Positions 32,904 to 42,730 are shown, counted from the first letter of the stretch. The stretch: DNA of 64,000 nucleotides from an uncultured Erysipelotrichaceae bacterium (GCA_902798595.1 CADBXE010000001.1:62001-126000), one strand, 5' to 3'. Made by a program: numbers and translations. Notes: generated from the sequence alone by a model not told the origin.

Positions 32904-33815
32904 ATGGTTGTTTTTGTTACTGGAGTAGGCGGGCAGCTTGGTCACGATGTTGCTAATGAGCTCTCTAACGAAGGAATCGAAGTCATTGCTAGTGATGTAC
33001 ATCCTTTTGAAATAATAATCAACAAGGCGAAATGGAAAGAATATGTCCAATTGGACATTACTGATAAGGAAGCAGTAAAAAAAGAGATTAGTGATTTTAG
33101 ACCAGATGTTATTATTCATTGTGCTGCATGGACAAATGTCGATGGTGCAGAGGAATTGAATAATGAAAAATTGGTTAAAAAAATAAATGTCAACGGTACT
33201 GATAATTTAGTAAAAGAAGCCAAAAGAGTCGGTGCTAAATTCATGTACATATCCACTGACTATGTTTTTAATGGAGAAGGTACCAAACCATGGAAACCAG
33301 ATGATAAAGACTATGCTCCTTTGAATTATTATGGGCAAACAAAGTTGGAAGGAGAATTGTCTGTATCATCTCAATTAGAAAAATACTTTATAGTTAGGAT
33401 AGCGTGGGTTTTTGGCTTAAACGGAAAGAACTTTATTAAGACTATGTTGTCTTTAGCAGATAAAGGCTATAAAGAATTAAGAGTGGTGGATGATCAAATA
33501 GGAACGCCTACTTACACATATGATTTAGCTAGATTATTAGTGGATATGATTTTAACTGATAAGTATGGTTATTATCACGCTACTAATGAAGGCGGATATA
33601 TTTCTTGGGCAGATTTTGCTGAAGAAATATTTAGACAAGCAAATAAAGATGTCAAAGTAAAAAGAGTAACAACCGCTGAATATGGTGCTTCTATTGCAAA
33701 GAGACCATTTAATTCAAGATTAGATAAAAGTAAACTGGTAGAAAATGGATTTAAACCTCTTCCCGATTGGAGAGATGCTGTTAGAAGATATCTAGGAGAG
33801 ATAAAGGAGAAATAG
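32904..33815 (+). CDS. rfbD: dTDP-4-dehydrorhamnose reductase
   Basis: 303 aa SDR that makes dTDP-L-rhamnose. VTGVGGQLGHDV at the N-terminus, CAAWTNVDGAE, STDYVFNGEG, and YYGQTKLEGE with the catalytic Tyr-Lys pair. RIAWVFGLNGKNFIKTM and VDDQIGTPTYTYDLA are family signatures. First gene of the rhamnose set; rfbA follows after 3 nt. Confidence 0.95.
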   Translation: MVVFVTGVGGQLGHDVANELSNEGIEVIASDVHPFEIIINKAKWKEYVQLDITDKEAVKKEISDFRPDVIIHCAAWTNVDGAEELNNEKLVKKINVNGTDNLVKEAKRVGAKFMYISTDYVFNGEGTKPWKPDDKDYAPLNYYGQTKLEGELSVSSQLEKYFIVRIAWVFGLNGKNFIKTMLSLADKGYKELRVVDDQIGTPTYTYDLARLLVDMILTDKYGYYHATNEGGYISWADFAEEIFRQANKDVKVKRVTTAEYGASIAKRPFNSRLDKSKLVENGFKPLPDWRDAVRRYLGEIKEK

Positions 33816-33818
33816 GAT

Positions 33819-34706
33819 ATGAAAGGTATTATTCTTGCTGGTGGTAGTGGCACACGCCTTTACCCACTTACATTAGTTACATCAAAACAATTATTACCTG
33901 TCTACGATAAGCCAATGATTTATTATCCGTTATCTGTTCTTATGATGGCTGGCATTCGTGACATATTGATTATTTCTACAAAAGAAGACACTCCTAGAAT
34001 GGAACAATTATTGGGTGATGGTTCTAAATTTGGTATTAAATTATCTTATAAAGTACAGCCATCACCTGATGGATTAGCCCAAGCATTCATTCTCGGAGAA
34101 GAATTTATTGGAGATGACGCCTGCGCTATGGTTTTGGGTGACAACATCTTTTATGGCGCTGGTTTAATCAAGCATCTTCAAAATTCAGTTAATAGAGCAG
34201 AAAAAGAAGAAATTGCTACAATCTATGGCTACTATGTTAACGATCCAGAAAGATTCGGAATAGTGGAGTTAGATGAAAACTACAATGCTATTTCTATTGA
34301 AGAAAAACCACAACATCCTAAATCAAACTACTGTGTTACAGGTTTATATTTCTATCCTAAAGGCATAAGCAAACTCGCCAAACAAATTAAGCCATCCGAC
34401 AGAGGTGAATTAGAAATTACTTCTTTAAATAATATGTATCTAGAACAAAAGAGGTTACATGTTACTACATTAGGTAGAGGCTATTCTTGGTTAGATACAG
34501 GCACACACGAATCACTAATCGAAGCTAGTGATTATATTAAGATGTTAGAAGAGCATCAAGGCTTAAAAGTATGTTGCCCTGAAGAAATTGCGTATAAAAA
34601 TGGCTGGATTAGCAAAGATAAACTAATTGAAACTGGCAAATTAATGAAAAAAAATCAATACGGTCAGCATTTATTAAATGTAGCTGAAGGGAAGATTAAG
34701 TATTAA
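33819..34706 (+). CDS. rfbA: Glucose-1-phosphate thymidylyltransferase
   Basis: 295 aa. Forms dTDP-glucose. [63 protein letters not shown] and [15 protein letters not shown] are all canonical. The ribosome binding site is GGAGAAATAGGAT. After it the rhamnose set is interrupted by an unrelated lipoprotein gene before rfbC. Confidence 0.96.
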   Translation: MKGIILAGGSGTRLYPLTLVTSKQLLPVYDKPMIYYPLSVLMMAGIRDILIISTKEDTPRMEQLLGDGSKFGIKLSYKVQPSPDGLAQAFILGEEFIGDDACAMVLGDNIFYGAGLIKHLQNSVNRAEKEEIATIYGYYVNDPERFGIVELDENYNAISIEEKPQHPKSNYCVTGLYFYPKGISKLAKQIKPSDRGELEITSLNNMYLEQKRLHVTTLGRGYSWLDTGTHESLIEASDYIKMLEEHQGLKVCCPEEIAYKNGWISKDKLIETGKLMKKNQYGQHLLNVAEGKIKY

Positions 34707-34806
34707 AAAATAATCCAAATCTATTTTATTAACGCGTATAGATATTAAGTAGTTCTTTGAAAAATAAATTTCACTAGACAACTACAATATTGAAACGATT
34801 AAAAAT
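34707..34806 (+). promoter_or_regulatory. Spacer with possible promoter for the inserted lipoprotein gene
   Basis: TACAAT at 34783-34788 could be a -10 for the lipoprotein gene. TTGAAA lies 20 bp upstream, a poor spacing. No terminator hairpin is evident. Confidence 0.3.
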
Positions 34807-36123
34807 ATGGATAAAACAAAAAGCAACTCTTTATTAAGTAAAATAGCTTTTTTATTTGTGCTATCTTTCACTCTTTCTTCTTGTAATTTAGGTATTACAT
34901 CATCGGTTGTTTATAGTGAAGATACATATTTCTTTCACAAGCACGAATACTCAGAAGGATGGGCAAGCAACGAAACTTTTCATTGGCACCCAGATTTATG
35001 CAATCATGGCACAAGGACTGATGTGGGTGAACACATTTATGAAGAATGGATTACCGATAGTGTTCCGGAAGACTGCAACCTAAAGGTCAGATATAGAAGA
35101 TGCTTAATATGCAATTACATTGAAAAAGCATTACCTTCTTATTATGATACGGATAATTATTTAGAGTATAAAATAAACTCAATAAACGACAACATCCCTT
35201 CAGAAAAAGGCATAACGTTTTCTTTTATAACTGATTTGCATCTTCTTCATAATAGCCTTTCTTCGAAAGAATTGATGAAAGTTGTTTTAGACAACACTCC
35301 GACTTCGTTTGTTGTATGCGGTGGTGATATCGTTTCGGCCTACTGTAAAGAAAGTGAAACGGCTGAGAACAGTTGTGACGCTCAATTGGCGACGTGGAAC
35401 TCATTATTGGATTATTGGTACCCAAAAAGAGTGTTCCAAGTAAGAGGGAACCATGATTTTATAGTAAATGATTCTCTAAATAAGACATTCTATAAAAAAA
35501 CAGAGGAAGAAACTTTTCGATATGTTATATCTAGGAACGAAGATATTGTTACATACAATAATAGCTTAGGACTTTGCTATTCTTATGATCATCCAGATAG
35601 TAACATACGGTTCTTATTTATTGATGATTATATCGCTTTTGATGATGGTCAAAATATGCTATCACGAAGTCTCACTTCAGAAAAAATGGAATGGCTTATT
35701 GACACTTTAGATTGTTCGGATGATTATCATTTGATTGTAGTTTCTCACGAAGCATGCAATGAAATGATGAGTGAATGTTCGCCGAATATGATTGCTCTTC
35801 ATAATATTCTAAGTTGTTTCAAAAACAAGAAAATGTTTGAGGGGGAATATAACGGACGTTTGTGGTACCATGATTTTAGTAAATCGAAAGGTGAATTAAT
35901 ATGCGTTTTAAGTGGTCACTCACACAAAGATGAAGACCACATAAAAGATAGTGTTTTGTCAATTTCAACTACTTGCGACGCACCATATAACGACGATAAA
36001 GAAGCAAGAATTAGAGGCTTTGTTAGCGAAAGTGCTTTCGATGTTTTTAATATAGACATCAGTAATAAGACAATTAAAGCAACGAGAATTGGAGCAGGAC
36101 GTGATAGATTCTGGAATTATTAA
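34807..36123 (+). CDS. Surface lipoprotein metallophosphoesterase
   Basis: 438 aa. A lipoprotein signal peptide ends at Cys26 (LSSC). A His/Cys-rich segment follows (about residues 44-105, with HKHEYSEGW, FHWHPDLC and CLIC), probably metal-binding. A calcineurin-like phosphoesterase domain then has TDLHLL (Asp143, His145), CGGDIV (Asp174), GNHD (214-217), VVSHE and LSGHSH. So it would act outside the membrane on a phosphate ester. It splits the rhamnose genes between rfbA and rfbC, where no other operon uses such a gene that I know of. A link to polyol-phosphate turnover on the capsule is speculative. Confidence 0.83.
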   Translation: MDKTKSNSLLSKIAFLFVLSFTLSSCNLGITSSVVYSEDTYFFHKHEYSEGWASNETFHWHPDLCNHGTRTDVGEHIYEEWITDSVPEDCNLKVRYRRCLICNYIEKALPSYYDTDNYLEYKINSINDNIPSEKGITFSFITDLHLLHNSLSSKELMKVVLDNTPTSFVVCGGDIVSAYCKESETAENSCDAQLATWNSLLDYWYPKRVFQVRGNHDFIVNDSLNKTFYKKTEEETFRYVISRNEDIVTYNNSLGLCYSYDHPDSNIRFLFIDDYIAFDDGQNMLSRSLTSEKMEWLIDTLDCSDDYHLIVVSHEACNEMMSECSPNMIALHNILSCFKNKKMFEGEYNGRLWYHDFSKSKGELICVLSGHSHKDEDHIKDSVLSISTTCDAPYNDDKEARIRGFVSESAFDVFNIDISNKTIKATRIGAGRDRFWNY

Positions 36124-36151
36124 GGCTTTTAATATAATTTAGAAAAAGTGT

Positions 36152-36724
36152 ATGAATAAACAAATAGGTAACTTCTTATTTAAAGAAACATCTATTAAGG
36201 GTGTATATAAAATAGATGTCAATAAATATGGCGATAACCGTGGTTATTTTATGGAAACTTATAAGAAGACTGACTTCGATGAAGCTGGTTTAGTTTATAA
36301 CTTTGTACAAGATAACCAATCTAAATCTAAAAAAGGTGTATTAAGAGGATTACATTTCCAAAAGAAATATCCTCAAGCTAAATTAGTGAGATGCATCGAA
36401 GGTGAAGTCTTTGATGTGTGCGTTGATTTAAGACCAGGCTCACCAACATATGGTAAATGGGAAGGTGTAGTGTTATCCTCTGAAAAGGGCAATCAATTTA
36501 TGATACCTAGAGGATTTGCGCATGGCTTCTTAGTATTGAGTGAAACCGCTACATTCTGTTACAAAGTGGATGAATTCTACCATCCTGAGGACGAAGGCGG
36601 ATTAATGTATGATGATCCTGACATTAGTGTTGATTGGCCTGATGTTGGAGAAATACTATTATCAGAAAAAGATAAAAAGAATCTTTCTTTTAGAGAATTA
36701 AATAAATTAGGACTATTCAAATAG
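36152..36724 (+). CDS. rfbC: dTDP-4-dehydrorhamnose 3,5-epimerase
   Basis: 190 aa cupin enzyme. DNRGYFMETYKK, VQDNQSKSKKGVLRGLHFQ with the catalytic His, DLRPGSPTYGKWEGVVLS, and IPRGFAHGFLVLSETATFCYKVDEFYHPEDE are canonical. Part of the rhamnose set; rfbB follows after 13 nt. Confidence 0.95.
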   Translation: MNKQIGNFLFKETSIKGVYKIDVNKYGDNRGYFMETYKKTDFDEAGLVYNFVQDNQSKSKKGVLRGLHFQKKYPQAKLVRCIEGEVFDVCVDLRPGSPTYGKWEGVVLSSEKGNQFMIPRGFAHGFLVLSETATFCYKVDEFYHPEDEGGLMYDDPDISVDWPDVGEILLSEKDKKNLSFRELNKLGLFK

Positions 36725-36737
36725 GAGATTAACTACT

Positions 36738-37766
36738 ATGGAAACAATCTTAGTTACAGGTGGAGCGGGTTTTATTGGTAACTGCTTCTGCAAATTATTA
36801 TTAAAAGAAAGACCAGAATGGAAAGTGGTGAATGTTGATTCATTAACATATGCCGCTAATCCTAATACTATTAAAGAAGAATTAAATAATCCTAACTATA
36901 AGTTCTATAAAACTGATATTAGAGATAGAGAAGCAATCTATAAGATATTTGAAGAAGAAAAACCAAATATCGTTGTTAACTTCGCCGCAGAATCTCATGT
37001 TGATAGATCTATCTTAGATCCAGAATCGTTCTTAACCACTAATATTATTGGTACAGAAGTATTAATGGATGCTTGTAGAAAATATGGTATAGAAAGATAT
37101 CATCAAGTATCTACTGATGAAGTATATGGTGATCTACCATTAGATAGACCAGATTTATTCTTCCATGAAGATACTCCATTACATACATCATCACCATATA
37201 GCACATCTAAAGCTAGTGCAGACCTATTAGTATTAGCGTACTTCCGCACATACGGCCTACCAGTTACTATCTCTAGATGTTCTAATAACTATGGTCCATA
37301 TCAATTCCCTGAGAAGTTAATACCATTAATGATATATAAAGCTAACCATGACCAAAAACTTCCAGTTTATGGTGAAGGTATTAATATTAGAGACTGGCTA
37401 TATGTTGAAGACCATTGTAGAGGTATTCTTGCGGTCCTAGAAAAAGGAAGAGTAGGGGAAGTATATAACTTAGGCGGCCATAACGAAAGAAATAACTTAT
37501 ATATTGTTAAACGTATATTATCTGAACTTAATAAACCAGAATCATTAATAGAACATGTCGCTGATAGACATGGTCATGACCAAAGATACGCAATTGATCC
37601 CGCTAAAGCTAATAAAGAATTAGGTTGGGATCCAATAACTACATTTGAAGTAGGTATTAAGAAAACAATAGAATGGTATCTATCAGATAAAGGTTCTGCT
37701 TGGTTAGATGAATGTATGAAACAAAACCAAGAGTGGCTGGTTAAGAATTATAAGAATAGGAAATAA
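36738..37766 (+). CDS. rfbB: dTDP-glucose 4,6-dehydratase
   Basis: 342 aa. TGGAGFIGNCFCKLLL, NFAAESHVDRSI, QVSTDEVYGDL, YSTSKASADLLVLAY with Tyr-Lys, SRCSNNYGPYQFPEKLIPL and INIRDWLYVEDHC are all typical. Converts dTDP-glucose to the 4-keto-6-deoxy sugar. The Gly-Gly-Ala-Gly-Phe-Ile-Gly site and the T-D-E catalytic triad are intact. Confidence 0.96.
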   Translation: METILVTGGAGFIGNCFCKLLLKERPEWKVVNVDSLTYAANPNTIKEELNNPNYKFYKTDIRDREAIYKIFEEEKPNIVVNFAAESHVDRSILDPESFLTTNIIGTEVLMDACRKYGIERYHQVSTDEVYGDLPLDRPDLFFHEDTPLHTSSPYSTSKASADLLVLAYFRTYGLPVTISRCSNNYGPYQFPEKLIPLMIYKANHDQKLPVYGEGINIRDWLYVEDHCRGILAVLEKGRVGEVYNLGGHNERNNLYIVKRILSELNKPESLIEHVADRHGHDQRYAIDPAKANKELGWDPITTFEVGIKKTIEWYLSDKGSAWLDECMKQNQEWLVKNYKNRK

Positions 37767-37769
37767 TGT

Positions 37770-38930
37770 ATGAAGGCTTTGATTGTTGGTGGAAATTCAG
37801 GTATAGGATTAGCAATATCTGAAGAATTATTACGTCGTGGTGTCGACAAAATATATATCGTAGGAAAAGACGAACCTGATTTCTCCGCTTTAGATGATAA
37901 TGTCAAAAGAGATTTTCAAGAAAAAGTCACATTCAAGAGACAAAATTTCGTTAATTTCGACGAAAGTCTATTTAATGACATTGATGATATTGACTCTTTG
38001 ATTATCACGGCCGGTTTTGGTAGGGTAGCTTTGTTTGAAGACTTAACGGATGCAGAGATTAAAAACTTATTACGCGTTGATTTGGAATCTATCACTAGAA
38101 TTATTAGACACTATTACAATAAAATCGCTGATAAAAAAGATTTCTATACCGCTGTGATGGTTTCTATATGTGGACAAATAGTTTCACCGTTTTTCAGTGT
38201 ATACGGTGCCGCTAAAGGGGGGTTGCGCTTCTTAATTGAGAATCTCAATTGTGAATTAGAGGCAAACGGATATAAAAATAGAATACTAGATGTTTCACCA
38301 GGATCTCTTAATGGAACCGCGTTCAATGGAGGCAACAACAACTTATCTTTAGTAAACAATGTTGCTAACGAAATAATTAATAGAATGTTGAATAGAGAGG
38401 CTTTATATATTCCGCAGTACGATGAAGTGTATAAAGGCGTATTAGAGAGGTATAACAAGAACAAAGAAACGTTTGGACAAGATAGTTATCAATACAAGAT
38501 TAAAAGTGGTAGAAAATCCACAAAGCCTCAAGTGGTGGTTGGCTACTTATCCGGAACATTTGATTTGTTTCACATCGGGCATTTAAATTTGCTTAAAAGG
38601 GCAAAAGAACAATGCGATTATCTAATTGTTTCTGTTCATGATAGTGGCGCTTGGAAAGGCAAAGAAACATTTATTCCATACGAAGAAAGAAGAGCGATAG
38701 TTGGATCGATTAAATATGTTGATTTAGTGGTTGAAGACTACATAGAAGATTATGATGCTTGGAAAGTCTATCACTATGACAAGCTCTTTGTTGGTTCGGA
38801 TTACAAAGGAACAGAAAGATTTAATAGGTACGAAGAACTTCTAAAAGGAAAGGCAGAAATAGTCTACTTCCCTTATACAAAAGGAACTAGTAGTACTCAA
38901 TTACGTGAAGCTCTTTCGAGGAAAAAATAA
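37770..38930 (+). CDS. SDR-cytidylyltransferase fusion (predicted CDP-polyol synthesis)
   Basis: 386 aa, two enzymes in one chain. Residues 1 to about 225 form a short-chain reductase with [16 protein letters not shown] and an active site near [21 protein letters not shown] (Ser, Tyr and Lys). Residues about 250-386 form a TagD-type cytidylyltransferase: [23 protein letters not shown], the [11 protein letters not shown] stretch, PYEERRAIV and [12 protein letters not shown] sugar-phosphate reductase joined to a CTP transferase parallels ribulose-5-phosphate reductase/CDP-ribitol synthases (Bcs1), but with the domain order reversed and a different transferase family. It would feed the TagF-like enzyme at 31673. 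Confidence 0.85.
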   Translation: MKALIVGGNSGIGLAISEELLRRGVDKIYIVGKDEPDFSALDDNVKRDFQEKVTFKRQNFVNFDESLFNDIDDIDSLIITAGFGRVALFEDLTDAEIKNLLRVDLESITRIIRHYYNKIADKKDFYTAVMVSICGQIVSPFFSVYGAAKGGLRFLIENLNCELEANGYKNRILDVSPGSLNGTAFNGGNNNLSLVNNVANEIINRMLNREALYIPQYDEVYKGVLERYNKNKETFGQDSYQYKIKSGRKSTKPQVVVGYLSGTFDLFHIGHLNLLKRAKEQCDYLIVSVHDSGAWKGKETFIPYEERRAIVGSIKYVDLVVEDYIEDYDAWKVYHYDKLFVGSDYKGTERFNRYEELLKGKAEIVYFPYTKGTSSTQLREALSRKK

Positions 38931-38944
38931 CGCTATTGAAAAAG

Positions 38945-38988
38945 TGTATGTGACTCGCATTGCTATAGGATGCGCAACACTCGCCGAA
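38945..38988 (+). repeat. Module-border repeat, copy A (truncated)
   Basis: Shares GACTCGCATTG and CAACACTCGCCGA, at the same spacing, with copies B (46211) and C (54683). It begins 15 nt after the stop of the fusion gene and joins directly to the ugd fragment, losing the hairpin part seen in B and C. Confidence 0.75.
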
Positions 38989-39186
38989 AAGAAAGCCAAA
39001 GGTGTTAAAGTTATTGTCTATGAACCAACATTAGAAGATGGTTCTGAATTCTTTGGCAGTAAAGTAGTTAATAACTTAGAAGAGTTTAAGAAACTATCTA
39101 ATGCAATTATCGCTAATAGATATGATAGTTGTTTAGATGATGTAGAAAACAAAGTATATACAAGAGATTTATTTAGAAGAGACTGA
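38986..39186 (+). pseudogene. 3' fragment of a UDP-glucose/GDP-mannose dehydrogenase gene
   Basis: The frame encodes only the last 66 or so residues of a Ugd-type dehydrogenase ([48 protein letters not shown]); the NAD and catalytic domains are missing. An ATG at 38905 opens a longer frame, but its first 27 codons lie in the fusion gene and in repeat copy A, so it is not a real gene. The break point coincides with the end of the repeat, pointing to deletion or recombination there. Remnant of an older capsule gene content. Confidence 0.82.
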
Positions 39187-39246
39187 TTTTAAAAACTACA
39201 CTAATAATAGAAGAGAAATCATATCAATATTGGAGATCGAATTAAA

Positions 39247-39690
39247 ATGATCAAAGCAAATTTAGTTTTCGATGAAAAGAGCGTCTACACTTTGAATTCC
39301 TTACCAGCGGATGATGGTAAGATTATCTACGTTTTTAGAGATACCAGTGATTCAAATGATGGCAAATGGATAATTCATAAAGTCCTTTATATAGGCATAT
39401 CAATTGATGCGAGTGGAAGATTAAATACATCTCACAACAAAATAGAACCTGCAAAAAAGTTACTTGCAAATGGCCATTTTTTAACGTTCGCTTATTATAA
39501 GTTTGATAATAGTGTTTCCGAAAAAACAATAAGAGCAATCGAAAATGCTTTGATTTATTCCAATAAACCATGTTTGAACGACAACAATAAAGACAATTAT
39601 CATTTCGAAGAATACGGAAATATTGAGGTGCATTGCTCTGGGCATCGTTCAACGAAGCTTGTTAAAGATATTCAATTATTAGATAGTTAA
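39247..39690 (+). CDS. GIY-YIG-like small protein
   Basis: 147 aa. The central part resembles a GIY-YIG nuclease core: KIIYVFRD, HKVLYIGISIDASGRLNTSH with a conserved Arg and His, then IENALIYSNKPCLND with the Glu and Asn expected at the metal site. The C-terminal 30 residues are unassigned. No ribosome binding site beyond GGAGAT. It opens the defence-like island next to the TIR gene. Function as a nuclease is a motif-level inference. Confidence 0.6.
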   Translation: MIKANLVFDEKSVYTLNSLPADDGKIIYVFRDTSDSNDGKWIIHKVLYIGISIDASGRLNTSHNKIEPAKKLLANGHFLTFAYYKFDNSVSEKTIRAIENALIYSNKPCLNDNNKDNYHFEEYGNIEVHCSGHRSTKLVKDIQLLDS

Positions 39691-39737
39691 TATGAAACGC
39701 ACCAATAGAAGATTGGAATATTTGATAAAGAACAAGT

Positions 39738-40556
39738 ATGGATATTTATAGACGATTAAAAACAGAATTTGATGGTATAGATTCCACAATTAAGGAATAT
39801 ACCGACGATGGTTATATTTGTAATTATTTAAATAAGCTAAAAGATTCAATTAAAACTAGTGATAGAGAGTTAATGATTTATTGCTTAGAGGCTATTGATA
39901 AATGGTATGCAGAGAATCTAGATGACATATTGCATAATGTTTATGTTGTAAACCCAGAATCGCATAAAAAAACTAAAAAGTTGGTACATGATTTACTTGA
40001 GACTATAAAAATAACAGAATTAGTAATACCAACTATCGAAAACAAAGAACCAAAGAAAAATAATTTAAAGAAAGTGTTTTTAAGCCATTCATCCGTCGAT
40101 AAGAAATATGGTGATGCTTTGAGAGCTCTTTTAATAGGTTTAGGTTTAAAGAACTCTCAACTAGTATATACTTCATATGCCGCTAATAAGATACCAGTTG
40201 GTGAAAATATATTTGATTATCTAAGAGAGAATATAGGTTCTAATGTTTTCGTTATTATCCTATTATCAAATCACTATTTAAATAGTGTTGCTTGCTTGAA
40301 CGAAATGGGCGCAGCGTGGGTAGTGAAAAGTGATTATCTATGCTTCTACACGCCAGATTTTGATTTCAGCAATCCTAAATATAGTCAGTGCGCATTAGAT
40401 ACTAGAAAGATGGGCGCTGTTTTAAAACCAAATTCAAATTGTCGAACTAGCATGTTGGAATTTAAAAATATAATATGCAAACTGTTTAATTTAGATGTTG
40501 ACGAAAAATCATGGTCATCTTTACTAGATGAGTTTATAGAGAACATCAAACAATAA
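39738..40556 (+). CDS. TIR-domain protein
   Basis: 272 aa. An N-terminal helical region of about 110 residues is followed by a TIR domain (about 112-250): KKVFLSHSSVDKKYGDALRALL, SSYAANKIPVGENIFD-like BB loop (YTSYAANKIPVGENIFDYL), VIILLSNHYLNS, and CLNEMGAAW with the catalytic Glu used by NAD-cleaving TIR enzymes. In bacteria such proteins typically cause NAD depletion or make signalling molecules after phage sensing. It lies 5 nt before an ApeA-like gene, suggesting a joint unit. Confidence 0.87.
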   Translation: MDIYRRLKTEFDGIDSTIKEYTDDGYICNYLNKLKDSIKTSDRELMIYCLEAIDKWYAENLDDILHNVYVVNPESHKKTKKLVHDLLETIKITELVIPTIENKEPKKNNLKKVFLSHSSVDKKYGDALRALLIGLGLKNSQLVYTSYAANKIPVGENIFDYLRENIGSNVFVIILLSNHYLNSVACLNEMGAAWVVKSDYLCFYTPDFDFSNPKYSQCALDTRKMGAVLKPNSNCRTSMLEFKNIICKLFNLDVDEKSWSSLLDEFIENIKQ

Positions 40557-40560
40557 TCGA

Positions 40561-41895
40561 ATGAAATTGATTAACGATAGAATATCCTTACTTAGTGGAA
40601 ACATAACCATCGGTGAATGCGAGTGCTCTTTTATTTTTGATGTTATAAGTTTTGAATTATCACTCACCGGTTGCTCACTGAATTCATTTGGAAGAGATTT
40701 TGTTGGGAAAACCCTAAATGGTGTTTTTGTCTGTCAGATTTTAAATAGCGATCAGCATATTGCTTTCTACAATATAAGAGTTGTGTTATCATCATTGACC
40801 AAATACAAATGCGTTGTTGAGGCGTTTGCTATTTACATTAGTAGCAAAAATGAGAATATTGTTTCAAATAGAATTGACTTTAGAGGAGATTGTGTTGATA
40901 CTGTAACTCTTCTATACAGGGCGACTCAAATTGAATCTGGAAATAGATTGCTACGTTTGATGCCAATTAGCGAGTTTTCGTTTGATTTCGATATAAGCGA
41001 AAATGAAAGAATTGAGTTTTCTTATGAATACAAAACACACTTATCAAGAGACAATAGAAAAAATAGTATTGAGTGCAGTGGTTTACAGACCCTCTTTATA
41101 AACAATACAAGTATTTCTTTGTTGTGTCTTTTTGAATATTACAAAAAAATGATTGCAGCCAATAGATTAATAACAAATAAAGTGAGCATTAATTTTATGG
41201 ATACTGAATTTGCGATTTGTGACGAAAAAGGAGACGTTTTAGAGGGAGAGGTATTTGGTAACTTAAGTACCAATTATTTAAACAACAATTATTTAATAAC
41301 CGATTTTGATACTTATAAAGAAGGATTGAAATACATATATAAAGAAGCATTTAATAACCATTTAATATACACCAGTTTTTTAAGAGATGAATTTGGAGAT
41401 GTTTTCACCTACGAAAGACAGTTTAAATTGTTTGCTGCGTTCGATCATTATTACAAAGAGAATTGTGATTGTATTTCATATTCAGAGCCAATAGAAATGA
41501 AAACTTTGAAAAATGATCTCATTTCTTTAATTGACGATAACAAAGATGCATTAGAAGCATCTAAAAAAAGAAAAGATTATTTAAAAAGTATTAAAAGAAG
41601 CATTGTTAATTATGATAATTCTATGGCAACGATTATCGAATCTATCCTAGCCAAGACATTTATTTGCGACAACGAAATTGCTTCCTCCTATTCTGATAGA
41701 ATGAATGACTATAGGAACGGCATTGTTCATGGCCACGATTTTGAGAGAATAGACGAAAACGAAGAGAAGTTATCAGACAAGATGAGCTATTTTGATTTTG
41801 TTATTTACCAAAGACTTCTCCTCTATATTATCCTCTATTCATATAGAAAAGACTTTGATTTGATTGCTTTTTGCAAACAACTATATGCCCTCTAG
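40561..41895 (+). CDS. ApeA-like HEPN protein (predicted abortive infection)
   Basis: 444 aa. The first 260 residues look like a beta-rich domain similar to the ApeA N-terminal domain (LLSGNITIGECECSFIF, GRDFVGKTLNG). The C-terminal 180 residues are helical with an RX4H HEPN motif at Arg385-His390 (YRNGIVHGHDF). Proteins of this plan, such as ApeA, act alone as anti-phage RNases. It follows the TIR gene by 4 nt with no ribosome binding site, so translation is probably coupled. Assignment rests on architecture, not a search. Confidence 0.65.
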   Translation: MKLINDRISLLSGNITIGECECSFIFDVISFELSLTGCSLNSFGRDFVGKTLNGVFVCQILNSDQHIAFYNIRVVLSSLTKYKCVVEAFAIYISSKNENIVSNRIDFRGDCVDTVTLLYRATQIESGNRLLRLMPISEFSFDFDISENERIEFSYEYKTHLSRDNRKNSIECSGLQTLFINNTSISLLCLFEYYKKMIAANRLITNKVSINFMDTEFAICDEKGDVLEGEVFGNLSTNYLNNNYLITDFDTYKEGLKYIYKEAFNNHLIYTSFLRDEFGDVFTYERQFKLFAAFDHYYKENCDCISYSEPIEMKTLKNDLISLIDDNKDALEASKKRKDYLKSIKRSIVNYDNSMATIIESILAKTFICDNEIASSYSDRMNDYRNGIVHGHDFERIDENEEKLSDKMSYFDFVIYQRLLLYIILYSYRKDFDLIAFCKQLYAL

Positions 41896-41957
41896 AGTAG
41901 TTTTTTAATAGAAAGCAATAGAGTGCATAATTCGATGAATACTAAAGGATTAATGGC

Positions 41958-42728
41958 GTGAACTTATTTGAAATGCTTGACACATACCAAACCAATCCAG
42001 TTAAAGAGATTAACAAAATAAAGACCATCCTTGATAGAGACGGATATGTAAATTTTAATCATTGCTATTTGAAAGATGCTTTTGATTTAACGTATTCAAA
42101 TACAAGTTTTGCTGCTCACGAACCATCGTTTGATGATTTCTTAAAGAACATAGTTTTCCAAGACTATGATTCGAAAGATGTTAATGGTGCAATTAAAAAT
42201 TATCGTTATTTGTGTGAATTCTTGCTTGCACTCATTGATTCCGGTATCAATTACGCTTTTGAGGAAACGTTTGGTGACGACATTGCTCAATTACAAAAGA
42301 TTATTAACGCAGGCCTTGAAAGAAGCGGCTACACTCTTGTAAAACACGGGAAGTATAAAGTCACAAGCAAAAAAGATGAACAAGCGGAGGCTACCGCTGC
42401 TATTCATAAAGAATACCAAAAAAACATATTGGACTATTTATTAGCGAAAACAGTTGATGAAAAAGAAAAGGTGCTAACATCCCTTTCAATTCAATTGGAT
42501 GGTCATAAACCATTAGATAATTACTCCAAAGAATGTAGAGAATGGGTTCAATTATTAAGGCACAAAGAAGAGAAGATTGTTGATTCTAAATATTCTTGGT
42601 TCTTTGATAATGATGATTATGAAAAGAACCTAGACAAACTATTTAGAATCTATTTATCCATAATTTCTCACGATGACAGTCATGATTATTTAGAAGAATT
42701 CAAAAGCAAGAGAGGAGCTAGGGCATAA
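41958..42728 (+). CDS. Unknown protein of a nucleotidyltransferase-HEPN cassette
   Basis: 256 aa, starting at GTG (AAGGAT ribosome binding site, 7 nt spacing; the nearby ATG is out of frame and stops at once). No family recognised. It is acidic and mostly helical; a C-terminal half from about residue 145 (IHKEYQKNILDYLLAKTVDEKEKV) contains no RX4H motif. The next gene, a nucleotidyltransferase, begins 2 nt later, and a HEPN gene follows. The three appear to be one operon. Confidence 0.7.
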   Translation: MNLFEMLDTYQTNPVKEINKIKTILDRDGYVNFNHCYLKDAFDLTYSNTSFAAHEPSFDDFLKNIVFQDYDSKDVNGAIKNYRYLCEFLLALIDSGINYAFEETFGDDIAQLQKIINAGLERSGYTLVKHGKYKVTSKKDEQAEATAAIHKEYQKNILDYLLAKTVDEKEKVLTSLSIQLDGHKPLDNYSKECREWVQLLRHKEEKIVDSKYSWFFDNDDYEKNLDKLFRIYLSIISHDDSHDYLEEFKSKRGARA

Positions 42729-42730
42729 GC

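Noticed and set aside
38905-39186. A 93-aa gene starting at 38905
   Set aside because: Its first codons are inside the fusion gene and the border repeat; only the ugd-derived end is meaningful, so it is listed as a relic.
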